9,141 nt of DNA from Flavobacteriaceae bacterium. GTDB lineage: Bacteria; Bacteroidota; Bacteroidia; Flavobacteriales; Flavobacteriaceae. The number at the start of each line of letters is the position of its first letter. Position 1 is the first letter of the stretch. The stretch lies in the NCBI GenBank assembly GCA_023141985.1, contig JAGLKH010000079.1:1-9141 (forward strand). The letters run 5' to 3'. The notes below the pieces were generated by a model. The model saw nothing but the letters and a program-made list of their open reading frames with translations. It searched no databases and was not told the origin of the DNA. Below are positions 1 through 7,680 of this stretch, one piece after another. The position numbers and the translations under genes are program-made.

Positions 1-489
1 ATGCTTACAGGCGACAATAAAAGAACTGCAAAATCGGTTGCTGATGAATTAAATCTTTCTGGTTTTCAGGCTGAATGTTTACCGGAAGAAAAGCTAAACG
101 TAATTAAAAAATTACAATCTGAAGGTAAAGTTGTAGCCATGGCTGGAGATGGCATCAATGATGCACCAGCTCTCGCACAAGCCAATATTGGAATTGCAAT
201 GGGAACAGGAACAGATGTTGCTATAGAAAGCAGTGAAGTAACCCTGGTAAAAGGCGATTTATTAGGTATTGTAAAGTCTCTTAATTTAGGTAAAGCAGTC
301 ATGAAAAATATTAAACAAAATTTATTTTTCGCCTTTATTTATAACATCCTTGGAGTGCCTATTGCAGCAGGTGTTCTATACCCTGTATTTGGTATTTTAT
401 TGTCACCAATGATTGCAGCAGCAGCCATGAGCTTTAGTTCGGTTTCAGTGATCACAAATGCGCTACGTTTAAGAAATATTAAAATTTAA
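1..489 (+). CDS. copA: Cu+-translocating P1B-type ATPase, C-terminal part (CopA-like; 5' end outside window)
   Basis: This is the last 162 residues of a heavy-metal P-type ATPase that exports Cu+ (or Ag+) from the cytoplasm using ATP. The first codon is an ATG by chance: TGDN (residues 3-6) lies inside the P/N catalytic core, so most of the roughly 700-850-residue protein is missing upstream. The hinge motif GDGINDAP is at 49-56, followed by the conserved [13 protein letters not shown] block. Two terminal membrane helices follow. They carry YN (114-115) and MSFSS (143-147), the metal-site signatures of the Cu+-selective P1B-1 subgroup. The protein ends with the usual NALRLR tail. The next gene begins 17 bases after the stop, so the genes are probably co-transcribed. 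The copper assignment rests on the helix motifs and on the CusB-type neighbour; the N-terminal metal-binding domains and CPC motif cannot be seen. Confidence 0.93.
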   Translation: MLTGDNKRTAKSVADELNLSGFQAECLPEEKLNVIKKLQSEGKVVAMAGDGINDAPALAQANIGIAMGTGTDVAIESSEVTLVKGDLLGIVKSLNLGKAVMKNIKQNLFFAFIYNILGVPIAAGVLYPVFGILLSPMIAAAAMSFSSVSVITNALRLRNIKI

Positions 490-506
490 AAATAAAATTT
501 AGAATC

Positions 507-1091
507 ATGAAAAACACAATATTATTAATAGCAACAGTACTTTTTTTATTTGGATGTAAAAATGATAAAAGCAACACATCTATTCAAGAACATAATGAAA
601 ATCCAACAGAAAAGATGGAGTCAACAAAAAAGAAAGTGTTGAGTCCACATACATCTGCAATGTCAATGGTTGGAGATGCGCATATTCATATCGATTACTC
701 TTCACCGGGTGTTAGAGATAGAATCATATTTGGGGGTTTAGTAAGCTATGACAGTATATGGCAAGCTGGTGCACATATGGCAACATGGATAGAGGCCAAC
801 AAAGATTTAGTAATTAATGATGAAACATTAAAAGCAGGGAAGTATGGTTTTTTCGTGATTCCTTCACAAAAGGAATGGACAATAATATTCAATACAAATT
901 GGGAACAACATGGAAAAGATGAATATGATGTAAAAGATGATGTAATCCGATTTAGTGTAACGCCTGTAATTTCGGATAGTATAACGGAGCATTTAGAATA
1001 TAAAGTGACTAAAACCGGTGAAACTGAAGGTGTAATTTCCCTATCGTGGGAAAAGGTTACTGTAAGTTTTTCATTTAAAGTGAGGACGTAA
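507..1091 (+). CDS. DUF2911-domain lipoprotein of unknown function
   Basis: A 194-residue exported protein. Residues 1-17 form a lipoprotein signal peptide ending in the lipobox LFGC with Cys17 as the lipidated residue. A low-complexity Lys/Glu/Asn linker (18-45) leads to a DUF2911 domain (about 46-192). The domain is recognised by the spacing of SPG (66-68), WQAGAHMATWIE (85-96), LKAGKYGFFVIP (108-119), WTIIFNTNW (124-132) and DDVIRF (144-149). The biochemical role of DUF2911 is not known. The family is common in Bacteroidota, usually as secreted or lipid-anchored proteins. Here it sits 17 bases after a Cu+-ATPase gene and 60 bases before a CusB-type gene, so a role at the cell envelope during metal stress is plausible, but only by context. 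There is no obvious His/Cys/Met metal-binding cluster apart from scattered His residues (H48, H59, H61, H90). Confidence 0.88.
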   Translation: MKNTILLIATVLFLFGCKNDKSNTSIQEHNENPTEKMESTKKKVLSPHTSAMSMVGDAHIHIDYSSPGVRDRIIFGGLVSYDSIWQAGAHMATWIEANKDLVINDETLKAGKYGFFVIPSQKEWTIIFNTNWEQHGKDEYDVKDDVIRFSVTPVISDSITEHLEYKVTKTGETEGVISLSWEKVTVSFSFKVRT

Positions 1092-1151
1092 CAATGGATA
1101 CAACATTGCCGACTATTAGAAAATCAATAAAATGAATAAAAAAAGAAAGAA

Positions 1152-2420
1152 ATGAAGAAATATGTAGTTTATATCGGAATATTAGTCATAGGGCTAATAT
1201 TAGGCTGGTTACTTTTCGGTAATCTATCTAACAATGAAACAAATCATACTGAAGAAGTATCCACAAACCAAATGTGGACCTGCTCTATGCATCCACAAAT
1301 TATGCAACCAGAATTTGGTGATTGCCCAATTTGTGGTATGGATTTAATTCCTGTAGAAGTTGAAGCCGATGGTCTTGCAGCTGACCAATTTAAGTTAACA
1401 AAAAATGCAATGGCATTAGCGAATATTCAAACCTCAATTGTTGCTAGTAGTAAAGTTGAAAATAACGCTATAAAACTTTCAGGAAAAATTGTGGAAAATG
1501 AAAATAATATGGCTGTGCAAACAGCACATTTTTCGGGAAGAATTGAAAAACTATATATCAGTTCAGTAGGAGAGAAAATTAATAGAGGACAATTATTAGC
1601 ACTTATTTATTCTCCGGAATTGGTTACTGCCCAAAGTGAATTATTTACAGCCTTAACAGTTAAGGAATCGCAGCCAAAATTGTACAGTGCAATAAGAAAA
1701 AAGCTGAGTTTATGGAAACTATCTGAAGAGCAAATTAATAATATTGAAGCCTCAAAAAAACCAATTATTAATTTTCCGGTATATGCAAATGTCTCAGGTA
1801 TAGTAAGTATAAAAATGGTAGAAGAGGGTAATCACGTTATGGAAGGAGCACCTTTATTAAAAATATCTGATTTAAGTACGGTTTGGGCAAATTTCGATGT
1901 TTATGAAAATCAAATAGATTTATTTAAAAAAGGACAAGAAATATTAATAACTACTAATGCATATCCAAACAAAGAATTTAAAGCCAAAGTGACTTTTATA
2001 GACCCTATTCTCGATACAAAAACAAGAACTGTAAAGTTAAGAGCAGTATTAGATAATAAAAATGATGTATTTAAACCGGGAATGTTTGTTGAAGGTAAAA
2101 TTGAAAGAATTGCATCAAGCAAAGAACAAGCATTAATAATTCCATCTACTGCTGTTTTATGGACTGGAGAACGCTCTGTAGTCTATCTTAAAAGTAATCC
2201 AAACGAACCTGTTTTTGAAATGAGAGAAGTAACTTTAGGTAATAAAATAGGAAAGAATTATGAGGTATTAAAAGGTTTAAATAATGGAGACGAAATTGTT
2301 ACCAACGGTACATTTACTGTTGATGCAGCAGCGCAATTACAAGGAAAGAAATCCATGATGAATAAAGAAGGAGACAAAACTACAACAGGGCATGAAGGAC
2401 ACAATGGAATGGAGAATTAA
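1152..2420 (+). CDS. cusB: CusB-type RND efflux periplasmic adaptor (membrane-fusion protein) with heavy-metal-binding domain
   Basis: A 422-residue membrane-fusion protein that would link an inner-membrane RND pump (CusA/CzcA) to an outer-membrane channel to expel Cu+/Ag+ or similar ions. An N-terminal membrane anchor (about 4-23) precedes a compact heavy-metal-binding domain (41-67) with C44-S-M-H47 and C58-P-I-C61-G-M. This YHS/zinc-ribbon-like module often precedes CusB proteins. The biotinyl-lipoyl-like halves are visible around 125-155 (AHFSGRIEKLYIS) and 210-240 (ANVSGIVSIKMVEEGNHV), flanking a helical hairpin (about 155-200). The beta-barrel and membrane-proximal parts follow (TRTVKLRAVL 291-300, FKPGMFVEGKI 307-317). 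The C-terminus has a short Met/His tail (M402, M403, H413, H416, M420). The start is the ATG preceded by an A/G-rich AAAGAAAGAA run. The pump and channel genes are not adjacent downstream; they may lie upstream of the window. Specificity for Cu over Zn/Co is inferred from the neighbouring Cu+-ATPase. Confidence 0.9.
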   Translation: MKKYVVYIGILVIGLILGWLLFGNLSNNETNHTEEVSTNQMWTCSMHPQIMQPEFGDCPICGMDLIPVEVEADGLAADQFKLTKNAMALANIQTSIVASSKVENNAIKLSGKIVENENNMAVQTAHFSGRIEKLYISSVGEKINRGQLLALIYSPELVTAQSELFTALTVKESQPKLYSAIRKKLSLWKLSEEQINNIEASKKPIINFPVYANVSGIVSIKMVEEGNHVMEGAPLLKISDLSTVWANFDVYENQIDLFKKGQEILITTNAYPNKEFKAKVTFIDPILDTKTRTVKLRAVLDNKNDVFKPGMFVEGKIERIASSKEQALIIPSTAVLWTGERSVVYLKSNPNEPVFEMREVTLGNKIGKNYEVLKGLNNGDEIVTNGTFTVDAAAQLQGKKSMMNKEGDKTTTGHEGHNGMEN

Positions 2421-2538
2421 AACAAATAGTAATACTAATAAACAATTATTAAAGAATTAAATATTAACCATATCTATGGATTGATAACATATATAAAAGA
2501 AGAAATAGAATAATAATAATTAATATAAATTTTAAACA

Positions 2539-2970
2539 ATGAAAAAAGTAATTTTAAGTTTAGCTGTAATTGCAGCAATCGGTTTAACAAGCTGTAAAAA
2601 AGAAGTAAAAAACGAAACTGAAACAGTAACAAAAACTGAGGCTGTTAAAGAAATGGCAATGGCAGATTTAAGTTTTGGAGTTAGAGGTAATTGCGGAATG
2701 TGTAAAAATACTATTGAAAAAGCCGTAAATGCTGTAGAAGGTGTTGCCAATGCGAATTGGGATGTAGATAAAAAGAAAATTGATGTGTCTTTTGACGACA
2801 CGAAGACGAATGAAATGGCAATACACAATGCTATAGCTGCATCAGGTTATGATACAGAAAAAGTAGTTGGAAGTGAAGAAGCTTATAAAAGTTTACCAAG
2901 TTGTTGTCAATACGACCACAATATGGATATGAATCAGTCAGGTGAAGTAAAAGCTGAGGATCATAAATAA
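2539..2970 (+). CDS. HMA-domain lipoprotein, probable extracytoplasmic metal-binding protein
   Basis: A 143-residue exported protein with a lipoprotein signal peptide (lipobox LTSC, Cys19) and a charged linker. A heavy-metal-associated (HMA/Atx1-like) domain spans about 43-111, with the metal site G-N-C52-G-M-C55 followed by the typical helix (TIEKAVNAVEGVANANWDV) and strand (KKIDVSFDD). After the domain comes S-C122-C123-Q-Y-D-H and a short Met/His-containing tail, a second potential thiol site. HMA domains usually bind Cu+ through the two CxxC thiols in the cytoplasm or in ATPase N-termini, so a lipid-anchored version points to metal capture or hand-over outside the inner membrane. It lies 118 bases after the CusB-type gene and is the last gene before a strong terminator. 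Its own promoter in that gap is possible but I cannot identify one. Metal identity is inferred from context. Confidence 0.88.
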   Translation: MKKVILSLAVIAAIGLTSCKKEVKNETETVTKTEAVKEMAMADLSFGVRGNCGMCKNTIEKAVNAVEGVANANWDVDKKKIDVSFDDTKTNEMAIHNAIAASGYDTEKVVGSEEAYKSLPSCCQYDHNMDMNQSGEVKAEDHK

Positions 2971-2998
2971 CAGCTTACAAATACTCGATATCTTAATT

Positions 2999-3027
2999 AA
3001 AAAACCGTTCTAATTGAGCGGTTTTTT
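2999..3027. terminator. Strong, probably bidirectional, rho-independent terminator
   Basis: A hairpin pairs 2999-3010 with 3016-3027 (core CCG/CGG flanked by A and T runs, one G-T wobble) around the 5-base loop TAATT. It has a T run on the + strand (3022-3028) and a matching A run on the other side. It begins about 28 bases after the stop of the HMA lipoprotein gene and closes the metal-resistance cluster. On the minus strand it also ends in a T run, so it could terminate read-through from the convergent minus-strand gene that stops at 3178. Confidence 0.88.
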
Positions 3028-3177
3028 TATGCACTATAGTTACTCTTTAGTGAAATTTATATTTTTGATTGATTTTTACTCATTTTGTGTATCAAATAAT
3101 GTTAGTCCATATTAATTTGTTAATGTAAACGAATATAGAACACTAAAAATATTGAGACTTGAAGACTTGAAGTGATC

Positions 3178-3831
3178 TTACTGCTTTAAAATAATCAACC
3201 GGGCTTTATAACCAGTCGTTATAAGCCAACGGTTAGAAGATAAAAGCTCATCGTTTTCATTATAAATTTTAAGTTCGGCAGTGTTTGGGCTGGATAGTCC
3301 TTCGTTTAATGCCTCAAACTCTATAGTATTAAAACCTTCACTAAGCTCTATATCAATAATATAATACGAACCCGTTAAAGTAATATTTGGATGCACAATT
3401 GCTTTATTTAATAATAATTTAATACGATCACCATCAACATATTCGTGATCTCGACATTTAATTCTAATAAACTTGGATTTTGTTTTTATATCTCCTAAGT
3501 AATGATCTCTACTATACTTGGAAATGTTTTTTTGACCTTCACTAAATTTCTGTTTGATATCCCAAGTTGGTTTTATGAGATTACTTGTGGCTGACATATC
3601 AACTCCAGAAGTCTTTTTAAAAAAATCGGTTAATGGTATGTTATATAAATAAGGGCTATTAGTTATGTTTGGAATTCCATTAAGAGGCGTTAATTTTACA
3701 GAAAAAAGGGGTTTAGATGAAGAGCTTGTATCAATATCTTTAAAATTAATACTCTTTTTAGAGCCATCAACTTGAGCAAACATAGATATACTAAAACAAA
3801 GTGAGAAAAATATGATGAGGTTAATTTTCAT
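3178..3831 (-). CDS. Secreted beta-rich protein of unknown function
   Basis: A 217-residue protein when started at the Met at 3829-3831. A longer frame reaches 3864, but its first 11 residues (MQHFKPDAKKS) would sit in front of an otherwise ideal signal peptide, so I prefer the internal start. Residues 1-20 give a Sec signal peptide ending in SMFAQ, a form very common in Bacteroidota. The middle (about 20-115) is polar and Ser/Lys-rich. The C-terminal 100 residues look like a compact beta-sandwich module with the pattern K-CRDHEYVDGDRIKLLLN, then LSEGFNTIEFEALNEG and NTAELKIY. I know this VDGD...LN...G-N-I...ALNEG...NTA signature only from secreted flavobacterial proteins of unknown role. No C-terminal T9SS sorting domain and no catalytic motif are visible. 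It stands alone, convergent with the metal cluster and divergent from the FAD/Fe-S gene, so context gives no function. Confidence 0.8.
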   Translation of the reverse strand: MKINLIIFFSLCFSISMFAQVDGSKKSINFKDIDTSSSSKPLFSVKLTPLNGIPNITNSPYLYNIPLTDFFKKTSGVDMSATSNLIKPTWDIKQKFSEGQKNISKYSRDHYLGDIKTKSKFIRIKCRDHEYVDGDRIKLLLNKAIVHPNITLTGSYYIIDIELSEGFNTIEFEALNEGLSSPNTAELKIYNENDELLSSNRWLITTGYKARLIILKQ

Positions 3832-4052
3832 AGATTTTTTAGCATCCGGTTTGAAATGTTGCAACTTTGGGCTAAAGATATATAATAGATTTATATTTAC
3901 TTAAGTATTATAATTACATTAACAACCCATAGTATTAATTTGTGTATCTGTTAACAAAAATTATTCCATTAGTAGTATTTTTTAAAGATATCTTACCATA
4001 TTAGAATAATATTTGTAACAGTAATTAAGATTAATCTATATATTTATTATAA

Positions 4053-6953
4053 TTGAAGACTTTACTACAAAAATTAGCATTAAAACTAGATGGCGAATTA
4101 CATTATGATTCCATGATGCAAAGTCTTTATGCTACTGATGCTTCTGTATATAGAGAACTTCCAATTGCTGTCGTACTTCCCAAAAGTTCTAAAGATATTG
4201 AGGCACTTATAGGTTTTGCCAAAGAGAATAGAATAGGACTTATTCCTCGTGCTGCAGGTACCTCTTTAGCGGGACAATGTGTTGGTAAAGGTATTGTGGT
4301 AGATATATCGAAGTATATGAACCAGATATTAGAAATTAATGCTAACGAGAATTGGGTTCGTGTGCAACCTGGAGTTGTAAGAGATGAGTTAAATGATTTT
4401 TTAAAACCTTATGGGCTATTTTTTGGACCAAATACTTCAACAGCTAACCGTTGTACAATAGGAGGTATGGTTGGTAATAATTCTTGTGGGTCTACTTCTA
4501 TTGTATATGGATCTACTCGAGATCATGTGTTAGAACTTAAAACCATTTTAAGCGACGGAAGCAAAGTAATTTTTAATTCACTTAATGGAATTCAATTTGA
4601 AGAAAAACAAAAAGGGAACACTTTAGAATCTCAATTATATAAACAGATTTTTAAAGAATTTTCAAATACTGAAACAAAAAATCAAATAATAAAAGATTTC
4701 CCAAAGCCTTCAATAAGCCGAAGAAATACTGGTTATGCAGTAGATTCATTACTTAATACAAATATTTTTTCTGAAGCAGACGAATCTTTTAATTTTTGTA
4801 AAATGCTGTGCGGATCCGAAGGAACATTAGCCTTCACTACAGAAATAAAGCTTAATCTTGTGCCTTTACCAAAGCCAAAAGATGTGCTTGTTGCAGCACA
4901 CTTTACTAGTATTAATTCAAGTTTAAAAGCTACTGTAATTGCAATGCAGCATCACCCGACAGCTTGCGAGTTAATGGATAAAAATATTTTAGATTGCACA
5001 AAAGACAGCATAGAGCATAAAGAAAATCGATTTTTCTTAGAAGGTGATCCCGAAGTTATTTTAATGATTGAATTCCGTTCAGATACAATACAAGAGTCAG
5101 GAGAATTAGCCAATAATCTCATAAAAGATTTAAAAGAAAATAATCTTGGCTATGCTTTCCCTATAATTTCTGGTAGTAAAACAGAAAAAGTTTGGAATTT
5201 GCGTAAGGCAGGATTAGGACTTTTAGCAAATATTCCCGGAGATAAAAAGGCGGTAGCCTGTATTGAAGATACAGCTGTAGATGTTGTAGAACTTCCGGAA
5301 TATATTGATGAGTTTTCTGCTTTAATGAAAGGATTTGATCAAGACGCAGTCTATTATGCACATGCAGGAGCAGGAGAATTACATCTGCGTCCAATTTTAG
5401 ATTTAAAGAAATCTGAAGATGTAAAGTTATTTAGAGAAATTAGCGAAGCCTCTGCCAGATTAGTTAAAACATATAAAGGGTCTTTAAGCGGAGAACATGG
5501 AGATGGAAGAGTACGGTCAGAATTTATTCCGTTAGTTATTGGTAAAGAAAATCATAATTTATTAAAGCGTATAAAACACACGTGGGACGTAAATTCTATT
5601 TTTAATCCTGGTAAGATTGTAGATGCACTACCTATGGATAAAAGTTTGCGTTACGAAACTGATGTTAAAACTCCGGAGATTAAAACGACCTTTAATTTTG
5701 ATGTTACTGGAGGCGTATTAAGAACTGTAGAAAAATGTAATGGCTCAGGCGATTGTAGAAAGCTCAATTTTGCGGGAGGAACTATGTGTCCAAGTTATAG
5801 AGCTACGCTTAACGAAAAAGATACCACTCGTGGACGAGCTAATATTTTGCGTGAGTTTTTAACTCAAAATGTAAAAGAAAACCCTTTTAATCATCCCGAA
5901 ATTAAAACAGCTATGGATTTGTGTTTATCTTGTAAAGGATGTAAATCTGAGTGTCCTTCTAATGTAGATATGGCAACTCTAAAAGCAGAATTTTTACATC
6001 AATATTACAAAAGTAATCCGGTGCCATTACGTTCTAAACTTATTGCTAATAATGCAAAACTTAATGTAGTAGCAAGTAAATTTTTCGGATTTCATAATTT
6101 TTTGATAAAGAAGAATTGGTTTAAATCAGTTTTAGGGATTGCTAATGAAAGAACATTACCCGAATTACAAAAGCAAACACTTAGAAGTTGGTTTAAGGAG
6201 CATGAACAAAAATCTCAATCAAGAAAAGTGTATTTATTTTGCGATGAATACACCAATTATTATGATGTAGAAATTGGAATAAAAGCAATTACATTGCTTA
6301 ATAAATTGGGTTACGAAGTAAAAATGATAAACCATGCAGAAAGTGGAAGAGCATATATTTCAAAAGGATTTTTAAATGAAGTAAAAGCGATTGCCAAAAA
6401 AAATGTAGAGACTTTTAAAGATATCATTTCAAATAATACACCATTAATAGGAATAGAACCTTCAGCAATTTTAGGATTTAGAGACGAGTATCCTAATTTG
6501 GTTGATTCAGAAGATAAATCAATAGCTTTAACATTGAGCAAAAATGTATTATTAATAGATGAATTTGTCTCAAAAGAAATCGATAATGGAACTATTTCTT
6601 CTTCATTATTTACTTCTGAGACAAAAGAAATAATGCTTCATGGACATTGTCACCAAAAAGCATTATCTACTTTAGGGCATACAGAAAAAATGTTGAACCT
6701 ACCTGTAAACTATAAAGTTAAAACAATACCATCTGGATGTTGTGGTATGGCAGGTTCATTTGGTTATGAAAAAGAACATTATGAATTGAGTAATAAAATT
6801 GGAGAAATGGTTTTATTTCCATCAATCAGGCAAACAAAAAACACAACACTTATTGCAGCTCCGGGAACAAGTTGTCGCCATCAAATTAAAGATGGAACCA
6901 AAAAAAAGGCATTGCATCCAATCGAAATTTTATTCAAAGCATTAAAAAATTAG
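4053..6953 (+). CDS. Fused FAD-linked oxidase / Fe-S oxidoreductase (GlcD-GlcF fusion; YdiJ or D-lactate/D-2-hydroxyacid dehydrogenase type)
   Basis: A 966-residue protein that probably oxidises a D-2-hydroxy acid (D-lactate, D-2-hydroxyglutarate or similar) and passes electrons through Fe-S centres toward the quinone pool. The FAD-binding PCMH domain (about 30-270) shows PRAAGTSLAGQCVG (65-78), GPNTSTANRCTIGGMVGNNSCGS (125-147) and CGSEGTLAF (253-261). The FAD-oxidase C domain (about 275-525) shows YAHAGAGELHLRP (435-447) and SGEHGDGRVRSEF (479-491). The Fe-S part has C562/C568/C579 and a full CxxCxxCxxxC at C624, C627, C630, C634. CCG domain motifs near the end are HGHCHQKAL (863-871), GCCGMAGSFGYE (895-906) and a final C941. 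The start is TTG, directly preceded in frame by TAA; the first in-frame ATG is at 4113, which would remove 20 residues of a conserved-looking N-terminus. The substrate cannot be fixed from sequence. The gene appears monocistronic. Confidence 0.92.
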   Translation: MKTLLQKLALKLDGELHYDSMMQSLYATDASVYRELPIAVVLPKSSKDIEALIGFAKENRIGLIPRAAGTSLAGQCVGKGIVVDISKYMNQILEINANENWVRVQPGVVRDELNDFLKPYGLFFGPNTSTANRCTIGGMVGNNSCGSTSIVYGSTRDHVLELKTILSDGSKVIFNSLNGIQFEEKQKGNTLESQLYKQIFKEFSNTETKNQIIKDFPKPSISRRNTGYAVDSLLNTNIFSEADESFNFCKMLCGSEGTLAFTTEIKLNLVPLPKPKDVLVAAHFTSINSSLKATVIAMQHHPTACELMDKNILDCTKDSIEHKENRFFLEGDPEVILMIEFRSDTIQESGELANNLIKDLKENNLGYAFPIISGSKTEKVWNLRKAGLGLLANIPGDKKAVACIEDTAVDVVELPEYIDEFSALMKGFDQDAVYYAHAGAGELHLRPILDLKKSEDVKLFREISEASARLVKTYKGSLSGEHGDGRVRSEFIPLVIGKENHNLLKRIKHTWDVNSIFNPGKIVDALPMDKSLRYETDVKTPEIKTTFNFDVTGGVLRTVEKCNGSGDCRKLNFAGGTMCPSYRATLNEKDTTRGRANILREFLTQNVKENPFNHPEIKTAMDLCLSCKGCKSECPSNVDMATLKAEFLHQYYKSNPVPLRSKLIANNAKLNVVASKFFGFHNFLIKKNWFKSVLGIANERTLPELQKQTLRSWFKEHEQKSQSRKVYLFCDEYTNYYDVEIGIKAITLLNKLGYEVKMINHAESGRAYISKGFLNEVKAIAKKNVETFKDIISNNTPLIGIEPSAILGFRDEYPNLVDSEDKSIALTLSKNVLLIDEFVSKEIDNGTISSSLFTSETKEIMLHGHCHQKALSTLGHTEKMLNLPVNYKVKTIPSGCCGMAGSFGYEKEHYELSNKIGEMVLFPSIRQTKNTTLIAAPGTSCRHQIKDGTKKKALHPIEILFKALKN

Positions 6954-6969
6954 TTGTAAAATAAATTAT

Positions 6970-6977
6970 TAAGTTTG
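6970..6977 (+). promoter_or_regulatory. Possible -7 promoter element (TAAGTTTG) of the Crp/Fnr-type regulator gene
   Basis: TAAGTTTG fits the Bacteroidota -7 consensus TAnnTTTG and lies 58 bases before the ATG at 7035. The only upstream TTG (6954-6956) is 13 bases away, shorter than the usual 17 or more, so a canonical -33 element is missing. The call is therefore weak. Confidence 0.35.
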
Positions 6978-7034
6978 TATTCTATACTAAACTTTATATT
7001 TTTTAGTATTTTAACCGTTGCTTATTAATTATAT

Positions 7035-7667
7035 ATGTTAGAAGAGTTAGAAAAGAATTATGGTTACTTGTTTGAAGATGAGTTACTGGATGAAATAAAT
7101 AATGTTGGTGTCTTTAAGGAGGTGCCAGAAGGTTATAAATTAATAGAAATAGGCGATTATATAAAGTCTATGCCGCTTTTAGTAAGTGGGGCAATTAAAA
7201 TACTTCGTGAAGATGAAAAAGGCGACGAACTCATCTTATATTTTTTAGAAAAAGGTGATACTTGCGCAATGACATTGGCTTGTTGTATGGGGCAAACTAA
7301 AAGTGAAATTCGGGCAATTACAGAAACAGATGCAAAATTAATCATGATTCCAGTTGAAAAAATGGGAGAGTGGATGAGTAAGTATAAAAGCTGGCAAAAT
7401 TTTATTCTACAGAGTTATCATACTAGAATGTTAGAATTACTAGAAGCTATTGATACATTAGCTTTTTTAAAAATGGATGGGAGATTGTTAAAACATCTTC
7501 GGGATAAAGCTATGGTTAATCATAATGATTTGATTCAAGTTACACACCAGGAAATTGCACACGATTTACATACTTCAAGAGTAGTCGTATCCAGACTTTT
7601 AAAAACCCTTGAAAACGACGGAAAAATAAAGCTAAATAGAAATAGTATTAAGATATTAGACCTTTAA
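7035..7667 (+). CDS. Crp/Fnr-family transcriptional regulator with a cysteine trio in the effector domain
   Basis: A 210-residue regulator with a cyclic-nucleotide-binding-type beta-roll (about 15-120), a long dimer helix (about 123-145) and a winged HTH (about 148-207). The recognition helix is in the segment TSRVVVSRLLKTLENDG (180-196). At the place of the CRP phosphate-binding cassette (GELGL...RS) it reads GDTCAMTLACCMGQ, with C77, C83 and C84; the ligand-binding Glu and Arg-Ser are absent, so cAMP is unlikely to be the effector. The N-terminal Cys cluster of FNR is also missing. In the recognition helix R182 and R187 match CRP positions 180 and 185, but the Glu of CRP/FNR is Val183, so the half-site should differ from TGTGA/TTGAT. 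The cysteine trio could sense thiol-reactive, sulfur or redox signals; this is inference. A TSUP transporter gene follows 65 bases downstream on the same strand. Confidence 0.9.
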   Translation: MLEELEKNYGYLFEDELLDEINNVGVFKEVPEGYKLIEIGDYIKSMPLLVSGAIKILREDEKGDELILYFLEKGDTCAMTLACCMGQTKSEIRAITETDAKLIMIPVEKMGEWMSKYKSWQNFILQSYHTRMLELLEAIDTLAFLKMDGRLLKHLRDKAMVNHNDLIQVTHQEIAHDLHTSRVVVSRLLKTLENDGKIKLNRNSIKILDL

Positions 7668-7680
7668 TCTTTGTAGACTT

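Noticed and set aside
66..302. Minus-strand open frame of 78 codons opposite the P-type ATPase
   Set aside because: It lies wholly inside the ATPase catalytic core, which is unmistakable on the + strand; no domain or signal of its own.
2532..2828. Minus-strand open frame of 98 codons opposite the HMA lipoprotein gene
   Set aside because: The + strand encodes a lipobox and an HMA site; the reverse frame is hydrophobic, low-complexity antisense of that sequence.
3156..3171. Direct repeat GACTTGAA x2 just beyond the stop of the secreted-protein gene
   Set aside because: Only two 8-base units, no flanking structure and no hairpin; most likely a small slippage duplication, not an array or att site.
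4007..4015. TAATATTTG upstream of the FAD/Fe-S gene as a -7 promoter box
   Set aside because: It has three instead of two bases between TA and TTTG and no TTG at the expected upstream distance, so I do not call it a promoter.
5161..6541. Minus-strand frames within the FAD/Fe-S fusion gene (5161-5394, 6311-6541)
   Set aside because: Both are antisense to conserved FAD-oxidase and Fe-S domain coding sequence, with no recognisable domain.
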